Below are positions 7,390 to 15,408 of a DNA stretch of 27,366 nucleotides, in pieces; the stretch's first letter is position 1; each line of letters begins with the position of its first letter. The notes below the pieces were generated by a model. It did no database searches, had not been told where the DNA came from, and was given only the letters and a program-made list of their open reading frames with translations. The translations under genes were made by a program, and so were the position numbers. The stretch is taken from the NCBI GenBank assembly GCA_021811225.1, contig JAJZPJ010000009.1:1-27366 (forward strand). The letters run 5' to 3'. The stretch is from Pseudomonadota bacterium (lineage in GTDB: Bacteria > Pseudomonadota > Gammaproteobacteria > Burkholderiales > Rhodocyclaceae).

Positions 7390-8919
7390 ATGAGCAAGAG
7401 AATCCTCCGCGACATCCCGCTCAACCGGGTCGAAGGCGACCTCGAGATCAGGATCGAGCTGGAAAAAAACCGGATCGTCGATGCCTGGAGTTCGGGTACG
7501 ATGTTTCGCGGTTTCGAGAATCTGCTGATCAATCGCGGTGCCTTGGACGGCCTGGTGATCACGCCTCGCGTCTGCGGCATATGCAGCACCACCCACCTGA
7601 TGGCGGCGGCCGGGGCGCTCGATCGGATCGCTGGCGTTGTCCTGCCGGACAATGCCATCCGCCTGCGCAACGTGGCACTGATGGCGGAGCACTGCCAGAG
7701 CGACGTGCGCCAATCGGTGCTGATGTTTCTGCCGGACTTCACGGCGGCGCTCTATGCCGCGCATCCGCTTCATGCCGAGGCGGTCAAGCGCTACGCGCCG
7801 CTGGCCGGGGAGCGCTGCGTCGACGTGGTGCGGCAGACCAAGACCTTTCTGGAAATCATTGCCATTCTCGGCGGTCAGTGGCCGCACAGTTCCTTCATGG
7901 TTCCCGGCGGCGTGAGTTACGCGCCGTCCGTGATCGAGCTCAATCAGTGTCGCCACCTCCTTGCGCGTTACCGCAATTGGTACGAGCAAAGCGTGCTCGG
8001 CTGCGCGCTGGAACGTTGGCAGGCGGTGCGCAGCGCCGCCGATCTCGATGCCTGGCTGGAGGAAGCTTCGGCGCAGCGCGACGGCGACGTCGGCTTCTTC
8101 CTGCGCTTTGCCAGAGCTGCCGGCCTGCGCGACCGAGGACAAGGCTACGGTCATTTTCTCAGCTACGGTTCGCTGGACCTGCCCGCCGACACCGCCGTCG
8201 TCGCCGGCGGCGGGCAACTGGTCGCCGCCGGCTTCGTCGCCGATTTCGGGGCGGTGCAGAGCTTCGACCAGAGCCGCGTGAGCGAGCATGTCGCCGCATC
8301 CTGGTACAGCGACTATGAAGGCGGCAAGCATCCGTTCGAGGGCGTCACCGATCCGCGCGCCACGGGCGCCGACGGCAAGAAGTATTCGTGGTGCAAGGCG
8401 CCGCGCTATGCCGGCCTGCCCGCCGAGACCGGGCCGCTGGCCGAGCGCATCGTCGGCGGCGATCCGCTGTTTCTCGATCTCGTCCGACAGGAGGGCGCCA
8501 ATCTGGTCTGCCGCCAGTTGGCGCGCATGACCCGTCCGGCGACGCTGCTGGCCGCCATGGAAACCTGGCTGGTCGAAATGGCGGCCCGGCCCGACTCGCC
8601 CTATTACCAGCCGCTCTCTCCGCTCGTGGAGGGGCGCGGCTTCGGCCTGATCGAGGCCGCACGCGGCGCGCTGGGGCATTGGGTGGAGATACGGGAGGGC
8701 CGGATCTCGCGCTACCAGATCATCACGCCCACCGCCTGGAACGGGTCGCCGCGCGACGGTGCGGGTCTGCGCGGGCCATGGGAACAGGCGCTGATCGGCA
8801 CGCCGATTGCGGACATCGATAATCCGGTCGAAGCCGGGCATGTGGTGCGCTCTTTCGATCCCTGCCTGGTGTGCGCCGTGCATGTCGTCGGTGCCGAAGG
8901 CACGCCGCTGCGCGGCTGA
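7390..8919 (+). CDS. [NiFe]-hydrogenase large subunit, group 2 (putative H2-sensing) type
   Basis: This 509-residue catalytic subunit would hold the NiFe(CN)2CO site that binds or oxidises H2. The N-terminal L1 motif RVCGICSTTH (Cys62, Cys65) and the C-terminal L2 motif DPCLVCAVH (Cys492, Cys495) supply the four Ni ligands, so the active site looks intact. After His498 there is an 11-residue tail, VVGAEGTPLRG, which resembles the first part of the peptide that maturation proteases remove. Classical regulatory hydrogenases (HoxC, HupV) end at or near this His. The gene follows the small subunit after 13 nt, and the maturation protease gene starts 4 nt downstream. No cytochrome b gene is nearby, so coupling to respiration is not indicated. 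The hyp genes needed for cofactor assembly are not in the window. Confidence 0.92.
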   Translation: MSKRILRDIPLNRVEGDLEIRIELEKNRIVDAWSSGTMFRGFENLLINRGALDGLVITPRVCGICSTTHLMAAAGALDRIAGVVLPDNAIRLRNVALMAEHCQSDVRQSVLMFLPDFTAALYAAHPLHAEAVKRYAPLAGERCVDVVRQTKTFLEIIAILGGQWPHSSFMVPGGVSYAPSVIELNQCRHLLARYRNWYEQSVLGCALERWQAVRSAADLDAWLEEASAQRDGDVGFFLRFARAAGLRDRGQGYGHFLSYGSLDLPADTAVVAGGGQLVAAGFVADFGAVQSFDQSRVSEHVAASWYSDYEGGKHPFEGVTDPRATGADGKKYSWCKAPRYAGLPAETGPLAERIVGGDPLFLDLVRQEGANLVCRQLARMTRPATLLAAMETWLVEMAARPDSPYYQPLSPLVEGRGFGLIEAARGALGHWVEIREGRISRYQIITPTAWNGSPRDGAGLRGPWEQALIGTPIADIDNPVEAGHVVRSFDPCLVCAVHVVGAEGTPLRG

Positions 8920-8923
8920 GAGC

Positions 8924-9358
8924 ATGAGCGGAAACGCCATCATCTGCCTGGGCAACCGCTACGTCGCGGGCGACGATGTCGGTTGCCGGGTGTTCGACCG
9001 TCTGTCATCGGGCGAGCTGCCGGAAGAGCTGGAACTGGTCGATGGCGGTCTGTGCGGCCTGGATCTCTTGCGACTGGTGGAGGGCCGGCGCCGCGTGGTG
9101 TTCGTCGATGCGCTGGCGGGGCTGGCGGATGCCGGCAGCGTCGTGGTGCTGAGCCGGGAGCAGGTCGCCGCCTACGCCGGCGGCTACGGCCACGGCGCCG
9201 GCCTGCCTTACCTGTTGCGCCTGCTGCCGCAGGTGTGCGCGACGCCGCTGCCGGAGATCGTGCTGGTGGGAACCGAGTTGATGGGCAATGCCGCGGATGA
9301 GTCGGTGATCGGCGACCTGGCGGCACGTTGCATGGAGGTGGCGCTGCATGGCGCATGA
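8924..9358 (+). CDS. Hydrogenase maturation endopeptidase (HupD/HycI family)
   Basis: This 144-residue protein belongs to the nickel-dependent proteases that cut the C-terminal peptide from [NiFe]-hydrogenase large subunits once Ni is inserted. The N-terminal pattern CLGNRYVAGDDVG matches the family GN-x5-(D/E)-x2-G motif. The three metal-binding positions known from E. coli HybD (Glu16, Asp62, His93) correspond to Asp17, Asp62 (VFVDAL) and His90 (GYGHGAGL), so the enzyme looks functional. It is slightly short for the family (usually about 150-165). The ATG at 8924 lies 4 nt after the large-subunit stop; a longer in-frame reading from 8807 would overlap the large-subunit gene and lacks homology. 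Its 3' end overlaps the histidine kinase gene by 11 nt. The natural substrate is presumably the adjacent large subunit. Confidence 0.85.
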   Translation: MSGNAIICLGNRYVAGDDVGCRVFDRLSSGELPEELELVDGGLCGLDLLRLVEGRRRVVFVDALAGLADAGSVVVLSREQVAAYAGGYGHGAGLPYLLRLLPQVCATPLPEIVLVGTELMGNAADESVIGDLAARCMEVALHGA

Positions 9359-11441
9359 AGATCCGGGCCTGGTCGCCGCGCTGGAAGCGGAGAACCGCGT
9401 GCTGCGCGAGGAAATCCGCGTCTCGCGCGAGGCGGCGGAGATCAGCGCCCGCCTGGTGGTCGAACAGTTCGAAAAGACCGAAGCCCTGATGAGCAGGATG
9501 CAGGCCGTCAAGGATTCGAGCCACGAGACGAATGAAGAGATGGCGGCGATCTTCGAGTCCTCGACCTTCGGCATCTCCTTCATCAAGAATCGGGTGATGG
9601 TCCGGGCCAACAACAAGCTCGAACAGTTGCTGGGCTACGCGCCGGGCGAGCTGCACGGCCAGCCGACGCGCTGCTGGTATCCGGACGAGGAGAGTTATCG
9701 CGCCGTCGGCCAAGCCTACGGCGATCTGGCGCAGGGCAACACCCACCGCCGGGTCATGCAATTGCAGCGCAAGGACGGCTCGCTGTTCTGGTGCCGGCTG
9801 AGCGGCCGCGGCCTCTCCGACGATCTGTCGCGCGGCTCGGTGTGGACGGTCGAGGACATCAGCGCCGAGTACGAGGCCACCGAGGCGATGCTCAATGCGA
9901 AGGAGGCGGCGGAGAGGGCGGAAGGAAAACTGCGCGAGAATTATGTGGAACTCAAGCAGGCGAATCAGCGTCTGCAAAAGCTCGACCAGTTGAAGTCCGA
10001 CTTCCTCTCCTCCGTCTCGCACGAATTGCGCACTCCGCTCACTTCCATCCGCGGCTTCTCCCAGTTGATCGAGCGCGAATTCGTGCGCAGCTTCGCGCCG
10101 CTGGCGGGCGAGAATGCCGCTCTGGAGAAGAAGTCCGTCCGCATCCGGGAAAACCTGAAAATCATACTCAAGGAATCGGAGCGGCTCACGCGGCTCATCA
10201 ACGATGTCCTCGACCTGGCCAAGATCGAGGCCGGACGCACCGAGTGGCGCGATGCGCCGATACGGGTCGCCGCCTTCATCCAGGATGTGGTCAATACGAC
10301 GCACGGCATGTTCGAGCAAAAGCCCGAGATCGAATTGCATCTCGACATCCAGCCGGACCTGCCGACGCTGATCGGCGACGCCGACCACCTGCTCCAGGTG
10401 CTGGTCAATCTGATCAACAACGCCGTCAAGTTCACCGACAGCGGTTCGGTGACGATTCATGCCTTCGTCAATCCTGAGCGCTCGATCCAGATCGAAGTCC
10501 GCGACACCGGCATCGGCTTTCCGCCGGAGGAAGCCGAGGCGATCTTCGACAAGTTCCAGCAGGCCAAGCAGGGCGACACCCTGCAGGATCGCCCCAAGGG
10601 AACCGGCCTGGGACTGGCCATCTGCCGCGAGATCGTGAGCCGGCACGGCGGGCGGGTGTGGGCGCAATCCCGACCCGGGCAGGGCAGCAGCTTCGCGCTG
10701 ACCCTGCCCGCCGCCGCCGACAGCCCGCTGAAAACCGCCGCCGGCGCGGCGCGCATCGAGGCGCCTGGCGCCGCAGACGCAGGGCCCGCCGCTCCCGTCC
10801 GCCGGCAGGACCGGCCCAGGGTGCTGGTGGTGGATGACGATCCGGGCGTGCGCGACTACTTCAGCCAGTTGCTGCAGGAACAGGATTTCGAAGTCGCCAC
10901 CGCGGTGGACGGCCAGGTGGCGCTGTCGGCGGCGAAGGGCTTCGCCCCCGATCTGATCACCATGGATCTCGACATGCCGGTGATGGACGGGCGCACCGCG
11001 ATTGCACTGTTGCGCGCCGATCCGGAACTGCGCCACATCCCGATCATGGTGATCTCGGCCATCCCCGACCTCGAGACCGCGGGGGGCGACCTTGCCATGA
11101 GCAAGCCGCCCGACGAGGGGCTGTTCGTCGAGAACCTCCGTGCGTTGTTGAACCAGCCGTCCTCCGGCCGGGAACAGACGCTGCATTTTCTGGTGCTCTA
11201 CGAGGATGGGGGGGAGCCGGCCGGGGCGCCGACGGCTTACGCCGCCCGCTGCGAAGTCGACTTCTGTCCGGTCGGCGAATTGCCCGCCCGCATCCGGGCG
11301 GGCTTCAAGGGCCTGGTGGCGATTCCGGCCGACCTGCTCAAGCAGGTCGATATCGGCGCGCTCAATGCCGAGCCCTCGCTGCAGCTCATGATCATACCGG
11401 CGGCGATGGACGGGTCGCCGATCGAACAAGGGAAGTCCTGA
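9348..11441 (+). CDS. PAS-containing hybrid sensor histidine kinase, probable partner of the hydrogenase
   Basis: This 697-residue soluble kinase has no membrane segments. Domains in order are: coiled coil (about 1-55), PAS domain (about 60-178), second coiled coil (178-215), HisKA with phospho-acceptor His225 in SVSHELRTPLTSIRGFSQ, and a HATPase with N-box NLINNAVKF, G1 DTGIGF and G2 GTGLGLAIC. A linker and a receiver domain follow (VLVVDDDPG, phospho-acceptor Asp540 in TMDLDMPVMDG, Lys586). About 100 further residues after the receiver match nothing I recognise. HoxJ and HupT, the kinases of H2 sensors, likewise receive the hydrogenase signal through an N-terminal PAS region. A GGAGG lies 9 nt before the ATG, and the gene overlaps the protease gene by 11 nt, so it is co-translated with the hydrogenase genes. 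Control of its activity by H2 through the hydrogenase is inference. Confidence 0.9.
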   Translation: MAHEDPGLVAALEAENRVLREEIRVSREAAEISARLVVEQFEKTEALMSRMQAVKDSSHETNEEMAAIFESSTFGISFIKNRVMVRANNKLEQLLGYAPGELHGQPTRCWYPDEESYRAVGQAYGDLAQGNTHRRVMQLQRKDGSLFWCRLSGRGLSDDLSRGSVWTVEDISAEYEATEAMLNAKEAAERAEGKLRENYVELKQANQRLQKLDQLKSDFLSSVSHELRTPLTSIRGFSQLIEREFVRSFAPLAGENAALEKKSVRIRENLKIILKESERLTRLINDVLDLAKIEAGRTEWRDAPIRVAAFIQDVVNTTHGMFEQKPEIELHLDIQPDLPTLIGDADHLLQVLVNLINNAVKFTDSGSVTIHAFVNPERSIQIEVRDTGIGFPPEEAEAIFDKFQQAKQGDTLQDRPKGTGLGLAICREIVSRHGGRVWAQSRPGQGSSFALTLPAAADSPLKTAAGAARIEAPGAADAGPAAPVRRQDRPRVLVVDDDPGVRDYFSQLLQEQDFEVATAVDGQVALSAAKGFAPDLITMDLDMPVMDGRTAIALLRADPELRHIPIMVISAIPDLETAGGDLAMSKPPDEGLFVENLRALLNQPSSGREQTLHFLVLYEDGGEPAGAPTAYAARCEVDFCPVGELPARIRAGFKGLVAIPADLLKQVDIGALNAEPSLQLMIIPAAMDGSPIEQGKS

Positions 11442-11443
11442 CG

Positions 11444-11818
11444 ATGAAAACAATCGCGATCGTGGATGACGAGGTCCATATCCGGGCCCTGCTCGAACAG
11501 ACCCTGGAGGACCTCGACGACGCTCCGGAAATCCTCACCGCCGTCAATGGCGCGGAAGGCCTGGCGCTGATCGAGCGCGAACGGCCGAGCCTGGTGTTCC
11601 TCGACGTGATGATGCCCTTGATGAACGGCTACGAGGTCTGCGCCGCCGTCAGGAAGAATCCCGATCTGGCCGGCACCACCATCGTCATGCTGACCGCCAA
11701 GGGGCAGGAGTCGGACCGGGCGCGCGGTCACGAGGCCGGCGCGCACCACTTCGTCACCAAGCCCTTCGATCCGGACGAAATCCTCGAATTGGCCCGGAAG
11801 GTTCTGGCGGCGTCATGA
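11444..11818 (+). CDS. Single-domain response regulator (CheY-like receiver)
   Basis: This 124-residue protein consists of one receiver domain and no output domain. Conserved positions are the acidic pair in IVDDE, phospho-acceptor Asp54 in VFLDVMMPLM, the Thr in VMLTAKG and the Lys in VTKPFD. It starts 2 nt after the kinase stop with AAGGGAAG upstream, and its stop overlaps the HD-GYP start (ATGA). It may take phosphate from the neighbouring kinase and act by protein contact on the HD-GYP protein, the flagellar motor or a phosphorelay. Which of these applies cannot be told from the sequence. Confidence 0.9.
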   Translation: MKTIAIVDDEVHIRALLEQTLEDLDDAPEILTAVNGAEGLALIERERPSLVFLDVMMPLMNGYEVCAAVRKNPDLAGTTIVMLTAKGQESDRARGHEAGAHHFVTKPFDPDEILELARKVLAAS

Positions 11819-13629
11819 GCAAGGCGGCGCGCTATCTGAAAACGGCGTGGCTGTCGCGCCAGTTCGAACTGGCCCGGCCCTTGCTGCCGGCCGGCACCGC
11901 CCTGGCGCTTTGGCTGGGCGGCAAGAAGCTGGCCGAGAGCGACGCGGCGGGCGCAGATCTGAGCGACGCTTGCCCCGGTGCGCTGAGCTTTGCGCTGACG
12001 CTCGATGGCGAGGTGGTCGGCGCACTCTTGCTCCTGCCCCCGGCCGGCGGCGAGGCGCAGTGCCGGCGCGCCGGCGATTTCCTCGCCCACGGCCTGCAGG
12101 GCATGCTCGATGCCGAGCACGCGCGCCGCGCCATCGCCCAGGAAGCCCTGGAGGGCTACCGCGAGATGGCCCTGCTGCAACGGGCGGCGCTGGAGCTCAA
12201 CGACTCCCTGAAGCCGGCCGCGGTCGCCGAAGCGCTGCTGAAGGAATTCGACGACCGCAAGATGGGTGCCGACTACGGCGCCGTCTACCAGTTCGAGGCA
12301 GAGGGCAAAGCGCAACTGATGCGATGCTTCGGCGCCGGCGCCGATGACGCCTTCGACAGGTTCGCGGACAGCGAATTCTTCGCCGGCATCGCGGCGGACG
12401 CGGCGAAGGCCGGCGCCGATATCGTCAATGACCTGTCCTCGCTGCCGACGGTGCCGGAATTCGGCTCGTTGTTGTGGCGGCCCCTGGACGCCCACGGCAA
12501 GAACCTCGGCCTGCTGGTGCTGGCTTTGCAGCGCCGCGGCGGCTTCACCGCCGGCGACATGAAGCGGGCGCAGACCCTGGGCTCCATGGCCGCCGCGTCC
12601 TTGCACAACGCCCAGCTCTACGCCGCCGAGCAGAAGCTGTTCCAGTCCTTCGTCGATGTCATCGCCGCCGCGATCGATGCCAAGTCGCGCTACACCTCGG
12701 GGCACTGCCAGCGCGTACCCAAGATCGCGATGCTGCTGGCGGAAGCGGCGCACCGTGACGAAGGGCGCTTCGCCCAGTTCAGGCTGGACGAGGAGGAGCG
12801 CAAGGCCATCGAAATCGCCGCCAAGCTGCACGACTGCGGCAAGGTGGTGACGCCGGAGTGGATCGTCGATAAGGCCACCAAGCTCGACGGCATCTTCAAT
12901 CGCATCGGTCTGGTCGCGCTGCGCTTCGAGCTGCTGCGCCGGGACGCACTCATGGAGCGCGATCGCAGGCTGGCCGGGGGCGGGGATAGTGCAAGCGCGG
13001 TACGCGATTACCGCGCACGGCTGCGGAAGCTGGACGAGGATTTTGCCTTCCTGGAAAAATGCAACCAGGGAGCCGAATCCGTCTCCGCGGCGCATGTCGA
13101 TCGCATCAGGGAGATCGCCGCCAGAAACTGGTGCGATTCGAACGGCCGAGCCTTCCCGCTGCTGAGCGAGGACGAGGTCTACAACCTCATGGTCCAGCGC
13201 GGCACGCTCAATCCGGAGGAACGCAAGATCATCGAGGACCACGCCGCCCACACCATCGCCGCGCTGAAGCAGATCGCCTTTCCGCGCGCCTTGCGCAACG
13301 TCACCGAGTACGCCGGCGGGCACCACGAGCACATGGATGGGACCGGCTACCCCTGGGGCCTGACGCGCGAACGGCTCTCCATCCCGACCCGCATCATCGC
13401 CATCGCCGATATCTTCGAGGCGCTCACCGCGCCCGACCGGCCCTACCGCAAGCCCAACACGCTGAATTCGGCCATCGGCATCATGCATCGGATGAAGCTC
13501 AACCAGCACATCGACGGGGAACTGTTCGACCTGCTGCTTTCCTCGGGCGTCTATGCCGACTATGCCAGAGAGCATCTGGCCGACAGCCAGATCGACGACG
13601 TCGATATCGGCCGCTATCTCGGTCAGTGA
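11815..13629 (+). CDS. GAF/HD-GYP cyclic-di-GMP phosphodiesterase with a large insertion
   Basis: This 604-residue cytosolic protein is predicted to hydrolyse c-di-GMP. The first 100 residues are unassigned, a GAF-like sensor domain spans about 115-268, and the HD-GYP domain runs from about 275 to 590. Predicted metal ligands are all present: His297 (TSGHCQRV), His339-Asp340 (KLHDCGK), His476, His503-His504 and Asp532. The GYP signature HHEHMDGTGYPWGL is canonical. The distance from HD to HHE is about 164 residues, roughly 100 more than in RpfG-type proteins, because of an inserted segment around 355-462. The start overlaps the receiver gene by 4 nt. Co-translation with the receiver suggests that phosphorylation and H2 status control this output; that is inference. 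Confidence 0.9.
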   Translation: MSKAARYLKTAWLSRQFELARPLLPAGTALALWLGGKKLAESDAAGADLSDACPGALSFALTLDGEVVGALLLLPPAGGEAQCRRAGDFLAHGLQGMLDAEHARRAIAQEALEGYREMALLQRAALELNDSLKPAAVAEALLKEFDDRKMGADYGAVYQFEAEGKAQLMRCFGAGADDAFDRFADSEFFAGIAADAAKAGADIVNDLSSLPTVPEFGSLLWRPLDAHGKNLGLLVLALQRRGGFTAGDMKRAQTLGSMAAASLHNAQLYAAEQKLFQSFVDVIAAAIDAKSRYTSGHCQRVPKIAMLLAEAAHRDEGRFAQFRLDEEERKAIEIAAKLHDCGKVVTPEWIVDKATKLDGIFNRIGLVALRFELLRRDALMERDRRLAGGGDSASAVRDYRARLRKLDEDFAFLEKCNQGAESVSAAHVDRIREIAARNWCDSNGRAFPLLSEDEVYNLMVQRGTLNPEERKIIEDHAAHTIAALKQIAFPRALRNVTEYAGGHHEHMDGTGYPWGLTRERLSIPTRIIAIADIFEALTAPDRPYRKPNTLNSAIGIMHRMKLNQHIDGELFDLLLSSGVYADYAREHLADSQIDDVDIGRYLGQ

Positions 13630-13671
13630 ATAATTCATTCAGAATATGACGGATCGAAAAAGGGGGGAATC

Positions 13672-15366
13672 ATGACTGCCAGATCGGACACCGCGCCAGC
13701 GCCGGCCAGCGCGCCGACTCACCCGCTGGCTGCCGCCAGCGCGCCCTATGCGGCGGGTGTCGGCGTCTCCCTCGTCGTCTATTTCGCGCTCGACCGCTTC
13801 CTGCCGCAGTGGCTGGCCGCCGGCCTCATGGGCGCCTCGTCGCTGTTCGTCGGCATCGCCGTGATGAAACTGCGCCACGCCCGGACCTTGAAGCGCATCG
13901 AGGGCGAACTGGAATTCAAGAAGCTCGTCCGGCGCGGTGAAACCACCAACGCCAGGGGGCTGACGGCGTGGATCTTCGGCAAGGCCGAAGCGATCGTCCG
14001 TGACATTCTGGCGGTGACCACGACCACCGCGTCGGCCATCAACCAGAATTCGTTCGCGCTGGCCAAGATCGACAGCCTGATGGCGAACGCCGGGCGCTCG
14101 ATCGGCGACATGCTGCAGCACTCCTCCACCGCCACGGGTGCCGCCGGCCAGATCGCCCAGACCTCCGTCGCGATGCGGGAGAGCGCGTCTCTGGCCGCCA
14201 CCCATATCGAGGAGGTGGGCAGCCACAGCGAGACCAACCGGGCCGCGATCGGCCGGGCGGTGGTCAGTCTCAATGCCGCGCGCGATCGCTCGCAGGCGGT
14301 CGCGGGCGTCGCCTCGAGCCTCAAGCAGAAGGCCGACGACATCAAGCGGATCGCCGTGATGGTCCAGGAAATCGCGGCGCAGACCAATTTGCTGGCGCTC
14401 AATGCCGCCATCGAGGCCGCCCGAGCCGGCGAGATGGGCCGGGGCTTTGCCGTGGTCGCCGACGAAGTGCGCAAGCTCGCCGACCGCACCGCCAACGCCA
14501 CCGCCGACATCACCGCCACCGCGACCTCCATCGGCAGCGATACCGCGGAAGCGGCGCACGGCATGATCGAGGTGAGCGAGGGCATCCGCCAGAGCGCCGA
14601 CGACATGCTGCAGGTCGGCGAGAACTACCATTCGGTCATCAAACTGATGGACAAGGCGACCGAGATCATCCGGACGGTTTCCGCGCAGACGGTCACCAAC
14701 AGCGCGCAGATCCAGGACGTCTCCGCCTACATCGCCGATCTGGACGGCGAGGCGGCCAATGTCCAGAAGGTCATGACCGGCGTCTCGGACCAGATCCAGG
14801 ATCTGTTGATCATCGGCGAGCAAATGCACGAGCATCTGATGGAGGTCAATGTGGACTCCGTGCATATGCGCATCTTCGAAGCCGCGCGCGCCGCCGCCGA
14901 CAGAATCCAGGCCTTGTTCGAGAGCGCGCTCTCATCCGGGAAACTGAGCGAAGCGGACGTCTTCGACCAGAGCTACCAGCAGATTCCCAACACCAATCCG
15001 CCGAAGTTCCATACCCGCTACGACGCCTTTTCCGACCGGAGCTTTCCCGAGGTGCAGGAGCCGCTGCTCGACATCCCGGGTGTCGTGTATGCCGGCGCCG
15101 TCGATGCCAACGGCTACTTTCCCACGCACAACAGGAAGTTCTCGCAGGACCTCACCAACGACTACGAGAACGATCTCGCGAACAACCGGACGAAACGCAT
15201 GTTCCAGGACCGCACCGGCATCAAGTGCGCCCGCAACCAGCGGAAATTTCTGCTACAGACTTACCAGCGCGACACCGGCGAGATCATGCACGACCTGTCG
15301 GTGCCGATACGCATCAGGGGCAAGCACTGGGGCGGCTTCCGCGTCGGCTATCACAGCAGCAAGTGA
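13672..15366 (+). CDS. Methyl-accepting chemotaxis protein with C-terminal sensory-like domain
   Basis: This 564-residue chemoreceptor has two hydrophobic segments at about residues 27-40 and 46-66 with only a short loop between them, so there is no periplasmic ligand domain. The signalling region is canonical, with a hairpin tip around 230-270 (VQEIAAQTNLLALNAAIEAA, then GRGFAVVADEVRKLA). Residues from about 400 to 564 form an extra cytosolic domain (VVYAGAVDANGYFPTHNRKF, then HWGGFRVGYHSSK), which resembles PAS/Cache-like domains found at the ends of some proteobacterial receptors. No CheR-binding pentapeptide ends the protein. The start has AGGGGGGAATC upstream and lies 42 nt after the HD-GYP stop, so it probably belongs to the same operon. 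The lack of a periplasmic domain fits sensing of an internal signal, possibly redox state or the hydrogenase; this is inference. Confidence 0.92.
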   Translation: MTARSDTAPAPASAPTHPLAAASAPYAAGVGVSLVVYFALDRFLPQWLAAGLMGASSLFVGIAVMKLRHARTLKRIEGELEFKKLVRRGETTNARGLTAWIFGKAEAIVRDILAVTTTTASAINQNSFALAKIDSLMANAGRSIGDMLQHSSTATGAAGQIAQTSVAMRESASLAATHIEEVGSHSETNRAAIGRAVVSLNAARDRSQAVAGVASSLKQKADDIKRIAVMVQEIAAQTNLLALNAAIEAARAGEMGRGFAVVADEVRKLADRTANATADITATATSIGSDTAEAAHGMIEVSEGIRQSADDMLQVGENYHSVIKLMDKATEIIRTVSAQTVTNSAQIQDVSAYIADLDGEAANVQKVMTGVSDQIQDLLIIGEQMHEHLMEVNVDSVHMRIFEAARAAADRIQALFESALSSGKLSEADVFDQSYQQIPNTNPPKFHTRYDAFSDRSFPEVQEPLLDIPGVVYAGAVDANGYFPTHNRKFSQDLTNDYENDLANNRTKRMFQDRTGIKCARNQRKFLLQTYQRDTGEIMHDLSVPIRIRGKHWGGFRVGYHSSK

Positions 15367-15398
15367 AGCCCGCGCCGGCGGCGGCGCGGGAAACTTCA
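15364..15398. terminator. Hairpin between convergent MCP and acnB genes, candidate bidirectional terminator
   Basis: A perfect 8-bp stem, CCCGCGCC (15369-15376) with GGCGCGGG (15383-15390), encloses a 6-base loop. TGAAG and CTTCA flank it and could extend the stem past a three-base AAA bulge. It begins at the MCP stop and lies 10 bp from the acnB stop, so it serves both convergent genes. There is no long T tract, so efficiency is uncertain. Confidence 0.55.
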
Positions 15399-15408
15399 GC
15401 CTGGAACG

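Noticed and set aside
6441..8919. Respiratory uptake hydrogenase interpretation
   Set aside because: No Tat signal or membrane helix on the small subunit, no cytochrome b gene, and direct linkage to a histidine kinase make sensing more likely, although catalytic turnover cannot be excluded.
8940..11453. Long open frame of 837 codons on the minus strand opposite the histidine kinase
   Set aside because: It mirrors the codons of the kinase and protease genes in GC-rich DNA, has low-complexity His/Arg/Ala-rich content and no recognisable domain.
11728..13638. Open frame of 636 codons on the minus strand opposite the HD-GYP gene
   Set aside because: Antisense shadow; the plus strand carries intact HD and GYP motifs and a 4-nt overlap with the receiver gene.
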